From Azolla pinnata (Eukaryota; Streptophyta; Polypodiopsida; Salviniales; Salviniaceae): a stretch of DNA of 64,000 nucleotides. A model generated the notes under the pieces. The model saw only the letters and a program-made list of their open reading frames with translations, did no database searches and was not told the origin of the DNA. The position numbers and the translations under genes were made by a program. This document shows positions 1 to 11,578 of this stretch, piece by piece. Each line of letters begins with the position of its first letter. Position 1 is the first letter of the stretch. The stretch is from assembly GCA_037176905.1 (NCBI GenBank), contig JBBBWG010012223.1:111329-175328 (forward strand), read 5' to 3'.

Positions 1-708
1 TTCCCAGGGTTTTTTTTTTTTCCTTTTTGACATTCTGGTGAACAAATACAACAGCAAAATAAAGACTCAAAATTCAGCTGCAAACGTACACTCATAGCTA
101 GTCACAAATTGTAAACACACAAAAAATTCCTGCTTGAAAACACCATCCAATATAGAGAGTGAACATTTGAGCCATAATAGCATCATGAGATGGTTAGCGC
201 CAAGAAATAGACTCGCATGCCATTCTAATATCACATTTTCTGCAACAAATGATTCATACAATGTATATGTCAGGATAGTATCACAAAAGAATTCAACATC
301 GAAATAATCGCGGATCTATACATGTATGAGAGGACTTTATAGCAATAAGAGCCTCATGTAGTATGTGAAAACACCTCAATCTGTATCATGCTCAAAAATT
401 AAGTAGGAGCCCTTCTTTTTTTATTGCATTGACGGCATTTTATACCGGCACTCATATAATACTACATCCTTGTCAACCATCACTCTTCGCGAATCCTACA
501 TGACAGATGTACAACGAGAATGGGAAAGGAAAATGTATTGCAAAAGAACTGAAGACCATTTAGGGGGAGTATAACGCAGGAAGCAGTAAGAAGAGGTCAT
601 TCAAATCTAAAACCCCAAAATATAGATGATGATGATGATGACGATGATGATGATGACGATGATGGTGGTGGTGGTGAAGATCACACTGTAAAGACTTTGT
701 ATGCCCCC
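1..708. other. 3' flank of the ASG1-like gene
   Basis: No gene is seen here. The stretch is AT-rich and holds a GAT/GAC trinucleotide run near 626-675. It probably includes the 3' untranslated region of the minus-strand gene that ends at 709. Confidence 0.5.
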
Positions 709-3700
709 TTACAGGAACTGTGGTTGAGATGCTATCCTTGGCAAGTAAACTAGATCCACATATGAGCCATGAGATGTTAAGGATGACGGAGCTGTTTCCA
801 TGTTACAGGTTTCTAGCAATGAACTCCAATTATTGTCTCGAACATGCGAATATCCTCTTGATTCTCCAATCCCTAAGCATCCATGGTGCCTACTGTTGTT
901 AAGGGACATGGGCTGTACATATGAACGTGAGCAAACATTCCCAAATGACTCTCGGGCATCTTCACCATTTGCTCTTCCCAGAGAGAATGCATTATGAGGC
1001 GTAATCGGCTCACCTAGCAGGTGCAATGACAAAGCATTAAGAGCTTGCTTTTCTGACACCTGGATCGATGGAGGGGCTGCTGACTCCATTTCCCATGTCA
1101 TTGAGCTTTCTCTTGAATGTGAAGCTGAGGTCCCCCATTTGTTTGTCTGCATGTGGATATTAGTTTTTATGGGTGGAATTTGTCTACCACAGTTAGTAGA
1201 TCGTATACTGCTAAGTGCCACTGGGTCAGCACGAGAATACTCCTTCCTTGACACCTCCTCTGTCTCGCTACTACTGCTACATTCAGTTGATCCCCTTGTA
1301 TCAATCACTGTACAACATTATTTGAAAATCCATCAATAAAATAAATCCTGATCAAGTTTTGAAATATTATGTGCATGGCAATGGGAAAATGGTCGATGCA
1401 GAATCTGGATCCTAGATGCCTATATTGAAAATGTTTACACACAGCAATACAGAAAAAACTAAATACTCACTTGCATAAATATCTCATGACACTTTGTCTC
1501 CATAGAGATATACTAAATATGCATGCATATGTACATATTGATTGATCTTTTCAATATATAGATAGATAGATACAGACACACACAAATGTAGACTGAAAAG
1601 TTTCTGAGTTATGCATATATTATAAACCTGAGCTCGGGGATGCACTTGAAAATTGCAGCTGGAAGCTTCCTTGGCGAATCACTGGTACTCCTCTGAGCTC
1701 ATTCTGATGATTAAGAGTTTGTTGCCTGGAGTCGGGGTTTAATCCTTCTATTGTGAAACCATTTCTGATGCTCTCACCCATGTGATGAGGAGCAAGTTGA
1801 GGATCATGCTGCAGTCCTTGCACTGTAAGATTGCTGTCAACACCACATAGAGCAGGGTGCTTAAGGTGATCTTCACTCAACCCAGTCATTGTTAATGCCT
1901 CCAGAGCGTGATGGTCAGAGAGGACGCCTTGATAGTGCAAGGCATGCCTCTCATCAATGTGCATGTTGCGATTGTCAAAAAAACATGAATCCACAATGAT
2001 GCGATTTTGATCAAAGAGTGCCTTGAGCCTCAAATCACATTGAAGAAGCTTCTCAAAATGACGATTGAGCATACCCGCAGGAAACTGTATGGAGTGATGC
2101 CTGAAAAATAGAAACACCTTCCTTGAATATGCGTGTCGAATTTGCATATCCAGGAATTTCAACTATATAATGATAAGGACGGACAACAACAAACCTGGAT
2201 ATGGTAGCTTGTCCTTCAGTAAAATCTGATGTGGACTGCCATAATGTGTGCTTCCTGGGTTGGGGATTTATTTCTCTAAAGAACAGGGGGGGTCTTGACA
2301 ACTGTATAGAGGAGAATGTATCACAAACGAGCTTTCTTAGCATAAAAGAAATGCAACAATTGAAATGAATACATACACATGCATGCACGCACACACGCAC
2401 ACACGCACATATATGTATATATGCAGACACACAAACACAGATAAACGTGTACATGGACAAAGGAAAACATATTACTTGCCTCAATGTCGAGAATAGCCGG
2501 TTCATCCTCGGGGAAACTAGCTCTTATGCCAGAAATATCTGACCACTGCACTTCCATCTTACTCTTGAGACTGCTTTCCAAAACCTCCCAGACAAGCTTT
2601 CGCTTCGCATAGTAACACTTTGCTACCAGATCTCCATCATAACGAGAAGTACACTGCAGTAAAAGAAGAAGATTACATACTACTACAACAAGGCTATACA
2701 TTACCTAGAACGCCAGAAATTGGATTATTTAAACATATAAGAGTTGCCTTGTCCTCCTTTTAGAATAGGTAAGTCTTTCAGAATCTGACAAAGTAGATTC
2801 TACAATAGGAATCCACTAAAGAAGAGATACTTGAATGTCATTCTTGTCACTCTTGTAGACACACACACACAAACACACACCAATATTCACAATGTGTAGG
2901 TCTCTCACCTTAACACCCTTTCGGAATAAATGCAACGTGTTTGAAACTCTTACAAAGCAGATTCTATAATGCTAATCATTTAGCTCTCTGTATCATTTGT
3001 GACATATGCATGAAAGAGACGGGAAAAAGTAAGAAATTTGTGACATATGCATGAAAGAGACGAGAAAAAGTGCTGTACTTTTCATAGGGTTTGATGTATG
3101 CTCAACTTAAACCAGATTCATACTCTGAATCGATATAACTTTTAAGATCTAGAGTGCGTAACAGAGGAAGAGGTTCAGATCAAAGTGGAGATTGGTTGTC
3201 CCACTGTTTGGTGCACGATAGACTATCGGTTCGATACATCAATGTAGCATATACTATGGGCCAAGTGACGTATGTGTAGGATAGATGCATGAAAATGAAG
3301 ATTTTAATTATGGCCCTATGCCTATAGCCTATTGGCTAATTCATTAGATCTAAAGACTACTAATTAACCAATCTGATCTATAGCCTCCTAGATAAAATAA
3401 TTTGATAAGCCCATTACAGAGGGAAAGAAAGAAACCATTTCAACAAATTCATTGATCTTCCAAGCAGAAAAATCCAGTCTTGTAGAACTTGAAGGTAGAC
3501 TGGTACACTTCATCTTCACAAATCCTTTGAGTAATATAGAAAAATCAATATTGCCCAAGATGAAGAGAAGAATTCAGCGCAAGTATGAAGTCGAAAGGTT
3601 TGTTTTCCTTACCTCCCATGTTCCGACACGTAGCTTCATGGCTGGAAAATTGGCAGCTTTAAGCTTATCCTTGTCTGAGAATGCGGTATTCCTGAGCCTA

Positions 3701-4678
3701 TTCGATTTCCCAACTTTGTCACACCTCTCCAAACCTTCTTCATCATGCTGTGCAAGCTTCCTTTGTATAAGGTCTACCAATGACGGGCTCTTCCGCAGGG
3801 TCAAACCCAGCGGGCTAGGACCAGTCAGAAGATTGAGATGACTATTACTGGGCACTTCCGTTATCATGGAGTCGCCGTCTTCGTAACATGGATCGTCGGA
3901 GAGATCACATGGTTTGGCTAAAGGTCCTTGCACAGAGGATAATGGAAAGCTCTCCATCACTTCTCTCCCTTGAATTGACTGGGTCTGAAGAGCCACAACA
4001 ACACGGGTAAGTAGACGAAAACGTGCATGCAAATGCCAAAGAGAATACGCAAATGCGTCAAATCGATGGATCTGCTGTATCAAAAACTCCATAGTAGATA
4101 CAATACGACATGAATCGAAAAACACTTCTAATCTGATGGCGATAATCAAAGATAGATTTGAAGGATCGAACCTGAAATTTCTGGGTTTCATGGCAGAACT
4201 TGGCCCTTTTCAGGCAGGGAAGATCAGATTCAGTGTCAGGGCTGAAATACAAGCCGTTCTCAACCTTTGGAACCTTCACTTCGCTTCCTGCTAATGACGA
4301 CGACGACGACGAAGAAGAAGAAGACACAGTGGAATGAATCAGCTGTAGAGATGGCATGGCGGCGAGATTGAAAGGCTTGCTGTTACTCGCATCAGGGGCG
4401 CGATAGTAGCAAGGACTCAACAAAGGGTGTTTCTCCAGATTGGAAGGAACCATCATGTTGCCGTAGGATCCCATACCACAGGGGCTATGGCGAGGCCAAA
4501 AAACTCTTCTGCCGTCGTATACAGAACGATTGCTTCTCTCAGAGATCTTGCCCTTAGGGTAGACAGGCAGGAATTGTCCAAGAAACGTATACGGTATCTG
4601 TGGAGAAGGTAGATAAGAAAAAGCGAGAGAAAGGACAGATGGATATGGTTTTTTGAGGCCCTGCAGACACGGGAACAC
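709..4678 (-). CDS. ASG1: ASG1-like plant protein, six exons
   Basis: Exons (minus): 4678-4172, 3984-3613, 2653-2480, 2301-2195, 2100-1628 and 1307-709. They join in frame to about 743 residues. The assignment rests on remembered similarity to Arabidopsis ALTERED SEED GERMINATION 1 (At2g24100), a plant-specific protein of unclear biochemistry. The conserved core is spread over exons 2-5: KAANFPAMKLRVGTWE, then SRYDGDLVAKCYYAKRKLVW, then PPLFFREINPQPRKHTLWQ, then FPAGMLNRHFEKLLQCD. The N-terminus has a serine run near residues 120-130. The C-terminal exon is serine-rich with no known domain. The start at 4678 is the first ATG of the open frame; the ATG at 4474 is an alternative. The third intron uses a GC donor. 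A long CT tract lies just upstream. Family identity is firm; the start and exact function are not. Confidence 0.82.
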
Positions 4679-4888
4679 GGCGCAAAGACGCAGCCTTCAG
4701 AAACCCTAATTCTTGCTGTTGGGGGCGCAAAGCAGGGAGAAGGAGGAGGTGCTGCTTTGTACCCCCGAAACCGAAGCGATCGAAGAAGAAGAAGAAGAAG
4801 AAGAAGAGCGCAGCGCAAACAGAGACGAGCCACAACAGAAAGATCACTGACCTCAACACCATCCACGCATCGCACAGCGACAAAAAGC

Positions 4889-4892
<4 letters not shown>

Positions 4893-4954
<62 letters not shown>
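4893..4954. repeat. (CT)n microsatellite upstream of the ASG1-like gene
   Basis: About 31 CT units. On the gene's own strand this is a GA tract just upstream of the putative start, where plant 5' leaders and core promoters often carry GAGA/CT elements. A regulatory role is inference. Confidence 0.85.
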
Positions 4955-4959
<5 letters not shown>

Positions 4960-5334
4960 TGCAGTTCCCTGCTTCTGCTTGCCGTGTATTTCTATGGAAG
5001 CTTGGAGCTCCTTTTCCCGTCTGTCTCCTTCCCCTTCCCTTCTCTCCTTCCTTTTGCTCTGTACATGGGACAGGGATGACCTAAACTTCTCTTTCGATTA
5101 AAGAAAACGCGAAGAAAAGGGCGATGCCCGCAGAGTTCGTTTTGTTCTCTTCTGCGTCCTCTGTTTTCGCGTCGCTGAGGGACTTTGGAGAAGACGATGA
5201 CGTGGACGCTGACGTGGACGCGCAACACGTGGATGCTGACGTGGACGCTGACGTGGATGATGACGTGGATGTTTCCGGAAGTCCACACCGCCACGTCATC
5301 CTCCCCACGTGACCATGCCCCCATGTGACCGACC

Positions 5335-5880
5335 CCACACCATCCACATGCATGCATACATGCCATCATACATGCGCGCACGCATGCATGCATGCCATCA
5401 TACATGCGCGCACGCACGCATGCATGCCATCGTACATGCATGCAGGCATGCCTACACACGTGCACGCGCGCGCGCATGCACATGGATATGCACGTGCTCC
5501 CATGTGACTGGCCCCTGCAACATCTCCATGCATGCATGCATAACGATGCACACATGCATGCGTGCATGCATGCATCCACACGCATGCACACACACGCATG
5601 CATGTGCACATGCATACATCCACACGCATGCATGCATACATTCATATGCACGCACGCATGCATGCACACATCCATGCACACATGCATGTGCACATACATA
5701 CATCCACACGCATGCATGCGTGCACACATACACACACATGCACGCACCCATGCTATGCACACACACGTGCACACATGCAAGCATGCATGCCATGCATACA
5801 CACGTGCACACATGCATGCCATGTCATGCATCCATACATCCATAGACACATCGGCACATGCATGCATGCATAGAGCGTAA
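5335..5880. repeat. CATGCA/CATGCATG-rich array
   Basis: About 550 bp are dominated by ATGCATGC, CACACATG and CATACATC words. CATGCA is the core of the RY element bound by B3-domain regulators such as ABI3 and FUS3. Open frames here on both strands are rich in His, Cys, Met and Ala and come from the repeat. Confidence 0.85.
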
Positions 5881-6221
5881 CATCCACGAGCTCCTGGTTC
5901 TGCAGACAGACGCACAGAAGAGCGTAAGTTTTGCAGGCGTTTTCGCGGATGTTACGAGCGAGTTTTTTGTGTTTTGATTTTTGTTTTCCTTCGTTCGCGT
6001 TTGTTTTTTGTTTTTGTTTTTTGGCGAAGGAAGATCGTCGGAACCGTTTCCTTCTGTTTCGAAGAATTGATCGAGGTCTTCGTCGATTCGCAATATGCCA
6101 TTAAAATTGTTTTTTACCGTCCTTCTGGAAGCGAACATACTTCTGGTGTGATTTGTGTATCGATCTCTCGAATGCTCGAGTCATTCTCGATTGCGTCTGC
6201 GGCTTGCAAAAGTATGGTTCA

Positions 6222-6262
6222 TTCTATGCATGCATGCATGCATGCATGCATGCATGCATCCA
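6222..6262. repeat. (ATGC)n microsatellite
   Basis: About ten ATGC units, the same word family as the array at 5335-5880. The surrounding 5880-7200 has no recognisable gene. Confidence 0.8.
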
Positions 6263-7202
6263 TCCGCGCACACATGCTCGTACATGTGTGCCCATGCCCA
6301 TGTCGCGCAGACAGAGTGCCCATTCCTCAGAGACACTGTTGGATCCTGATCTTTCTCCTCTCTTTTTTTTTTCTCTCTTTCGTCTCGGGCTTCTCTTCAC
6401 CGATCTCATGAAATCGAACACGGTGCTTGTGGAGTGGTTCCGCCACGCTCCGAAAAACATGCTTGATCGCACATTCTCCGTTTGTAAGCCAGCAGACATT
6501 CGATCATTCGATCAGATCAAAAATATACTTTTCCTCGCCCTTCGTCCTAAGCCCCGATAAACGCCCGAGGGTAGATCTAATCGTAAGCAGAGATAAAGAA
6601 ATAGCAAAAGCTTTCCCGCGTTTCTAAGGCCTTCGCTCCAATTGCCATGACCCATGACCAGCGAATCCATTCGAGGAGTTTCGCTCCGAATCGAGCCCGA
6701 AGAAGGGCATGAATTAAAAACAAACACAAAAGAGGCAGGTTCAGGATTCCCCCCCTTGCAAAAAGAGGTATGCATCAGAGGGAGCCGAGAAGAATCTTTC
6801 CCGATCCCAAGGGAGCACGATAAGGAAGGGAGATTCATGCAAGATTCCATTGTTGGGGGGGCAAAATTAGGGAGATTCATGCAAGATTCCATTTTGGAGG
6901 CACCTCCCTCGGCTTCGATCCAGGTCGCATCGCTCCACGATCTATCTTTCGTGGAGTCGGGCTTTGGCCGAAACATGTGCCTTTCGAAGGCCGCGCTTTT
7001 GTCCGCTTTCGTCGTACGAATGGGGTTAGTTTATTTCTGTTTTTGTCACCATCATCATCATCATCATTGTTGTTGTTGCTGTGATTTTAATTGCCGCGAT
7101 TGTTATATACTTCCGATGCTCGCAAAAACGATGTGCCCGATTCGTGCCACGATCTCGTTTCGGCCGATCGCATGCCGGCGAATTTTCGGACCGAAGATCG
7201 AA

Positions 7203-7440
7203 TGATGATGATGGTGGTGAGATGATGAGGTGATGGTGGTGGTGGTGATGATGGTGGTGATGATGGTGATGGTGATAATGATGATGGTGATGTTGGTGAT
7301 GGTGGTGGTGGTGATGATAGTTATGGTGGTGATGATGATGATGATGATGATGATAATTATGGTGGTGGTGATGATGATGGTGATGGTGATGATGGTGATG
7401 GTGATGATGATGATGATGGTGGTGATTCTGATGATTATGA
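7203..7440. repeat. GAT/GGT trinucleotide-derived satellite
   Basis: Nearly pure imperfect repeats of GAT and GGT, giving poly-His, poly-Met/Val and poly-Ile/Thr frames in all readings. A short CAT run at 7046-7066 is related. No gene is supported. Confidence 0.9.
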
Positions 7441-7631
7441 GGATGCATGTGTGTGCATGCATGTATGTCTGCATGCATGTGTGCATGTGTGCATGTGTGC
7501 ATGTATGTATGCATGGGTGCATGGAATGTGGGTCCATCCACTACATACATAATGAGATATGTGAAGCTTAATTTTTATGAGCGGCATTCCCGCGATCGCG
7601 GATTAGAGCACACGACGATTAGCGCCCGCTA

Positions 7632-7682
7632 CCTAATCCTAACCCTAACCCTAACCCTAACCCTAACCCTAACCCTAACCAT
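7632..7682. repeat. Interstitial TTAGGG-type hexamer repeat
   Basis: About seven copies of CCCTAA, the six-base telomere unit. It differs from the seven-base CCCTAAA found elsewhere in the window at 19140-19900. Confidence 0.85.
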
Positions 7683-7969
7683 AATCCTAGTCATAAATCG
7701 TAATGATTTCCGCGTCTTTTCTTTTTTTTTTCTCCTTTTTGGTTTTCTTCTTCCAGACTCTCTGATTTCTCTGCAGTGTGAGGTCTTGGGTTCAAATCCT
7801 GACTGCCTTTTGGGCATGAACCGCGTTTGGAAGAAGAAGAGAGCGGGGTTCATACGCACACTGGCAGATCGAGAATAACGTGGGCGGTTTTTCCTTGCTT
7901 CTTTTTTTTTTCCGGAGTTTTCCGTTTCTCTATTCCACCGAACGAGAACAACTGGCTTTGTCTTCTTGT

Positions 7970-8110
7970 GTATACATACATACATACATACATACATACA
8001 TACATACGCATCTATCATCGAGAATGCTGATGATGATGATGGTGATGGTAGTGGTGATGATGATGATGGTGATGATGATGATGATGATGATGGTAAAGAT
8101 GATGATGAGG
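7970..8110. repeat. (TACA)n and (GAT)n microsatellites
   Basis: A tetranucleotide TACA run at about 7970-8006 is followed at 8023-8110 by GAT-rich repeats. No gene is seen in 7690-9600. Confidence 0.8.
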
Positions 8111-9600
8111 AAGAGGAGGATTGCATTCTTGGGGACCTTCCAAAGAAGGAAGACATGTTCTCTCCACATGAATGAAACCTGGGGTAGCTGGTAAAAAAAC
8201 CACACAAGGAAACAGCCCGTGAACTGCCAAAAACAAGATACGACTATCATATACACAAGTTTCAAACCTCACAACCTTGTTTAGAGAGCCAATTATTCTA
8301 ACCGATCGGTCAAACATAAACTCACAACGTAATTGCCCACGTATATAGATTTTAATATATTTTTGTTGATGTCCCAGAAACTTCTGCAACGCATCCCCCG
8401 TCCCGGAACTGTATAAATACAACGGTTCATTTCTGGCACTTCAGAGAGAGATATTAAATGTAGATCTGCTAGCATTTACATCACGAGCTTATGTTCAATC
8501 AATCGGTTAGAATAATGGGCTCTTTAAATAAGGTCGTGGGTTGTATTAACGAATTACAAATTGTGTATATATTGTATCTTGATTACAGCTACGAGAATGC
8601 ACTCTTTGTAATGAGAAAGTCAGTTTTGTTTTCAAAAGACTACCAAAAAACCATCCAAACTATTGATGATGCAACTCGCACAGGGTTTAATGGCGACGAT
8701 TCTGTTGGCTTCAGGAAAGCATACATTCAATACAAATACATACAATATAATACATACAGACAGCACGAGGTTTCCCGAAGCTCGATGCCCTTTAGAAGCT
8801 TGAGGAGACAAAAAGCGCAGAATGAGTCAAACAGGTTCGAGGAATGTGGAAGGTCCACAGACGCGAGAACCCGCAATTTGGAGCTTTAACTTAATGCACA
8901 TACAATGATTCATAGAACATACATCATATTATCGACCGATCATGCATTCACATAACTAACCAATCAACCCTTTCTCAATTCCGATCTTTATCTGCTTCCG
9001 CCCCTTTGTTTCTGGATCGATTACGATCCAATCGATCAGTTATTTGGTCCATGAACTTATTGATCTACCGACCAATTGATTGATTCGACAATGCGCCAGC
9101 TTTCTAAGGATCGGAGGCATATCAATCGGTAATTACAAAAGGCGAACGCTGAGCATCGAAACAGTACTTTTAAAGACAATTTCAAGTGTTTATTCCGCAC
9201 ACACAATCGTCCCGAATTCCGACGATTAATAATAATAAGATCATATGAACAGGATTAAAACTACGATCTTGTCCATGACAAGAGGACGCGAAGCAAACAC
9301 ATGACAAGCACGTGGTTCTCGAGCATTTGCACGATTCATTGCCCTTTTCGCTCTCGGATTCTGCGATCCAGAGAACATTTAATTAACCAAATTGTTTTGC
9401 AGCAAAAGGATCCATCTGCCTTCTAGAAGGGGGGCTATATTCCCTGTATATGTCTTTGCCGGTTCATTCGATGTTTCATATGTTACTCTTTGTTCTCAAC
9501 AATCTGAGCATAATCAAAGAATGCCAAAGTTTGTTCCAATTAGAAAATTTTGAAGGCCCACACATAGATGCATATATACATACATAGATATATATATAGA
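8111..9600. other. Intergenic sequence without a recognised gene
   Basis: AT-rich sequence. The longest open frame (8491-8889, plus) has no recognisable domain and no convincing splice partners. Confidence 0.5.
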
Positions 9601-9615
9601 GAGAGAGATGTAGAT

Positions 9616-11215
9616 TCAGAAAAAGGAAAGAAAACCCAGGAATCTGCGGCTTTCAGCATCGAGCAGCATTTCCCTTTCAAGCGCGAGGAATGAATCGGTG
9701 GCTTTGATCGCCGATTTCTTCGGTCCTAAGCTACAAAACAAAACCAAAAACAAGGGCTGGAATTAGTTGTTTAAGGACTAAAATACAAAGCAAAAACAAA
9801 AGCAAGAGCTGGAATTATTTTAAAAGACGAAGTAGCACTGTAAGGAGAAAGGTTAACTAACCGATTGAACAAAGGAGGCCCACCACTTCATCATCAGCAA
9901 CAGTTGTTTCGGCTGATACCAATAGAAAGAATGGATCTTTTCTCTTTGGTGGGGGGAAAGGAAAAAACAAAGAAACACAGACACGTGATGAGAATCGGCA
10001 TCTTTACGGCATTTTTGAAACCAGCCACTTGCTCAGATCCAAAATTTTGAGACATTTTCCTCCAAATTGTTCAAAGGCTGACTTGATCCCAAGTCCTCTC
10101 GCATCGTCGGGAGACAGCATCACATGCTTTTCCCCTGTGTTTTGCTCATGCTGTGCTTTTTTTTTTTCCCCCTCTCTTTGAATCATCAATCGCCCTCTTC
10201 TACATCTTCTTCACCATTTCCAGCATTCCAAAATAATCCGCTAATTCATACGAACCTCGGCTTTCAGCAGCAGCGTATCTAAGCTTTGTCGCGGTTTACA
10301 CTCTGGTCTGCTTTCTGTAGATCTTCAGATGCTTTTGAATGTATATCCCTGTATCTGCCAGCTTGATTTGAAGCCATTTGACATTGCCTACAGTTGCCAA
10401 ACATATCAATCTCAGGCTTGAAAGAATCCTCACTTGCTGTATATGCACTTCCAGCTCTTCGCTGCCTTTGGTACCTTCCAGATATTTTCTCGTTTTCATT
10501 ATATTCAAACTTAGTCGACAGTTCTGCTGACCTCTCTCAGCCAACTTGATTGTATTTTGACAGTTTCTGCTGACCTCTTTCAGCTCAACTTGATGTACTT
10601 TGACAGTTTATCACCAACATCACCTTTGTGTCTAATTGGGGTCTTCCATTTGCGGTGTTATTTTCTTCATAGGATGTCAACTCTTCTTTGAAATATCTGA
10701 TGCCCACTAGTATAGCCCATTCCCACTGTCAAAGATTCATTCCCTTCTCATCACGAGCATGTCTCATTCTGCGAATGTATCACCAAGAAATTTATCACCA
10801 TTTCTTGGATGCACATACTAACAGTAGCAATGCTTTTCAATTGATAATATTTGACTTAACTACCTTTGATGACGCCCTTGAAGGCTCACTTCAAAAAGTT
10901 GTTCAGGAGATGTGTTGTCCGTCTCATGAGCTACATTGTCTGATTCTACCATGCAGTTTCTCGAAATGCCTTTAAAACAATCAATACTGTCCTGTTCTTA
11001 CACTGACTAGTTCAATTGACAATGAAAAACATCAATAGAAAGGAATAGGGCATACTGATGATAGCCCTTGAAGATTGAACATAAACCCAGCTCTTTATTT
11101 ATCACTTACCACCATATAAATTCCCTTTTAATTTTTTGCAGATTCACTGTTTCCAATTGGGTAATATTACTATTCAGGTAGTCTCTGCTCCAGTATTTTG
11201 TAGTGATTTACCAAT
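9616..11215 (-). CDS. Unresolved multi-exon gene or gene relic
   Basis: I do not recognise this gene and cannot join all of it. Several short minus-strand segments look like exons because they are flanked by splice consensus and have protein-like composition. The clearest is the possible last exon 9730-9616, which follows TTTTGTAG, contains KKSAIKATDSFLALERE and ends at TGA. Another, from about 10726, follows GACAG and reads WEWAILVGIRYFKEEL. A third near 10540-10280 includes SFKPEIDMFGNCRQCQ and ends at a stop. A fourth, about 11205-11117, contains LNSNITQLETVNLQK before a GTAAGT donor. The frames between them do not all connect, so this may be a decayed copy or a gene with small exons I missed. 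The coordinates are an outer bound. Confidence 0.3.
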
Positions 11216-11578
11216 GAGATGAGAATAAAGATCATTTTAGAAAACATGAGAAAATAAAAACATAAAGATGTATTCAATACACCTGTAAACGATTATCTGA
11301 TCTCTCCTCGAAGTGCGATGAGAACTAAAGAGATCCAACAAAATCACAACACAATCTTCATTTGTTTTGGATGTACTAATGACATATTTTACTTGATCAA
11401 TTGAAATCGACACAGTGTAAGCATTACATACCTTTAAGAGCCAGAAGTACTTGATATTGCATGATGAAGTACTTTATTAAAAGAATGTTCTCAAACCTCT
11501 TATCTCTCTTGCTCCCTCTCATAAAAGAATATGCAAGGATGTTATCGAACATGAGCATGGAAAATATACATTTTCGCT

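Noticed and set aside
5309-5880. Long His/Cys/Met-rich open frames on both strands
   Set aside because: They follow from the CATGCA repeat, which has few stop codons in any frame.
7026-7550. Poly-His protein on the minus strand
   Set aside because: Pure GAT/GGT microsatellite translation with no flanking conserved sequence.
7785-7812. tRNA-like B box (GGTTCAAATCC) hinting at a tRNA or SINE
   Set aside because: No A box, acceptor stem or anticodon arm could be placed upstream.
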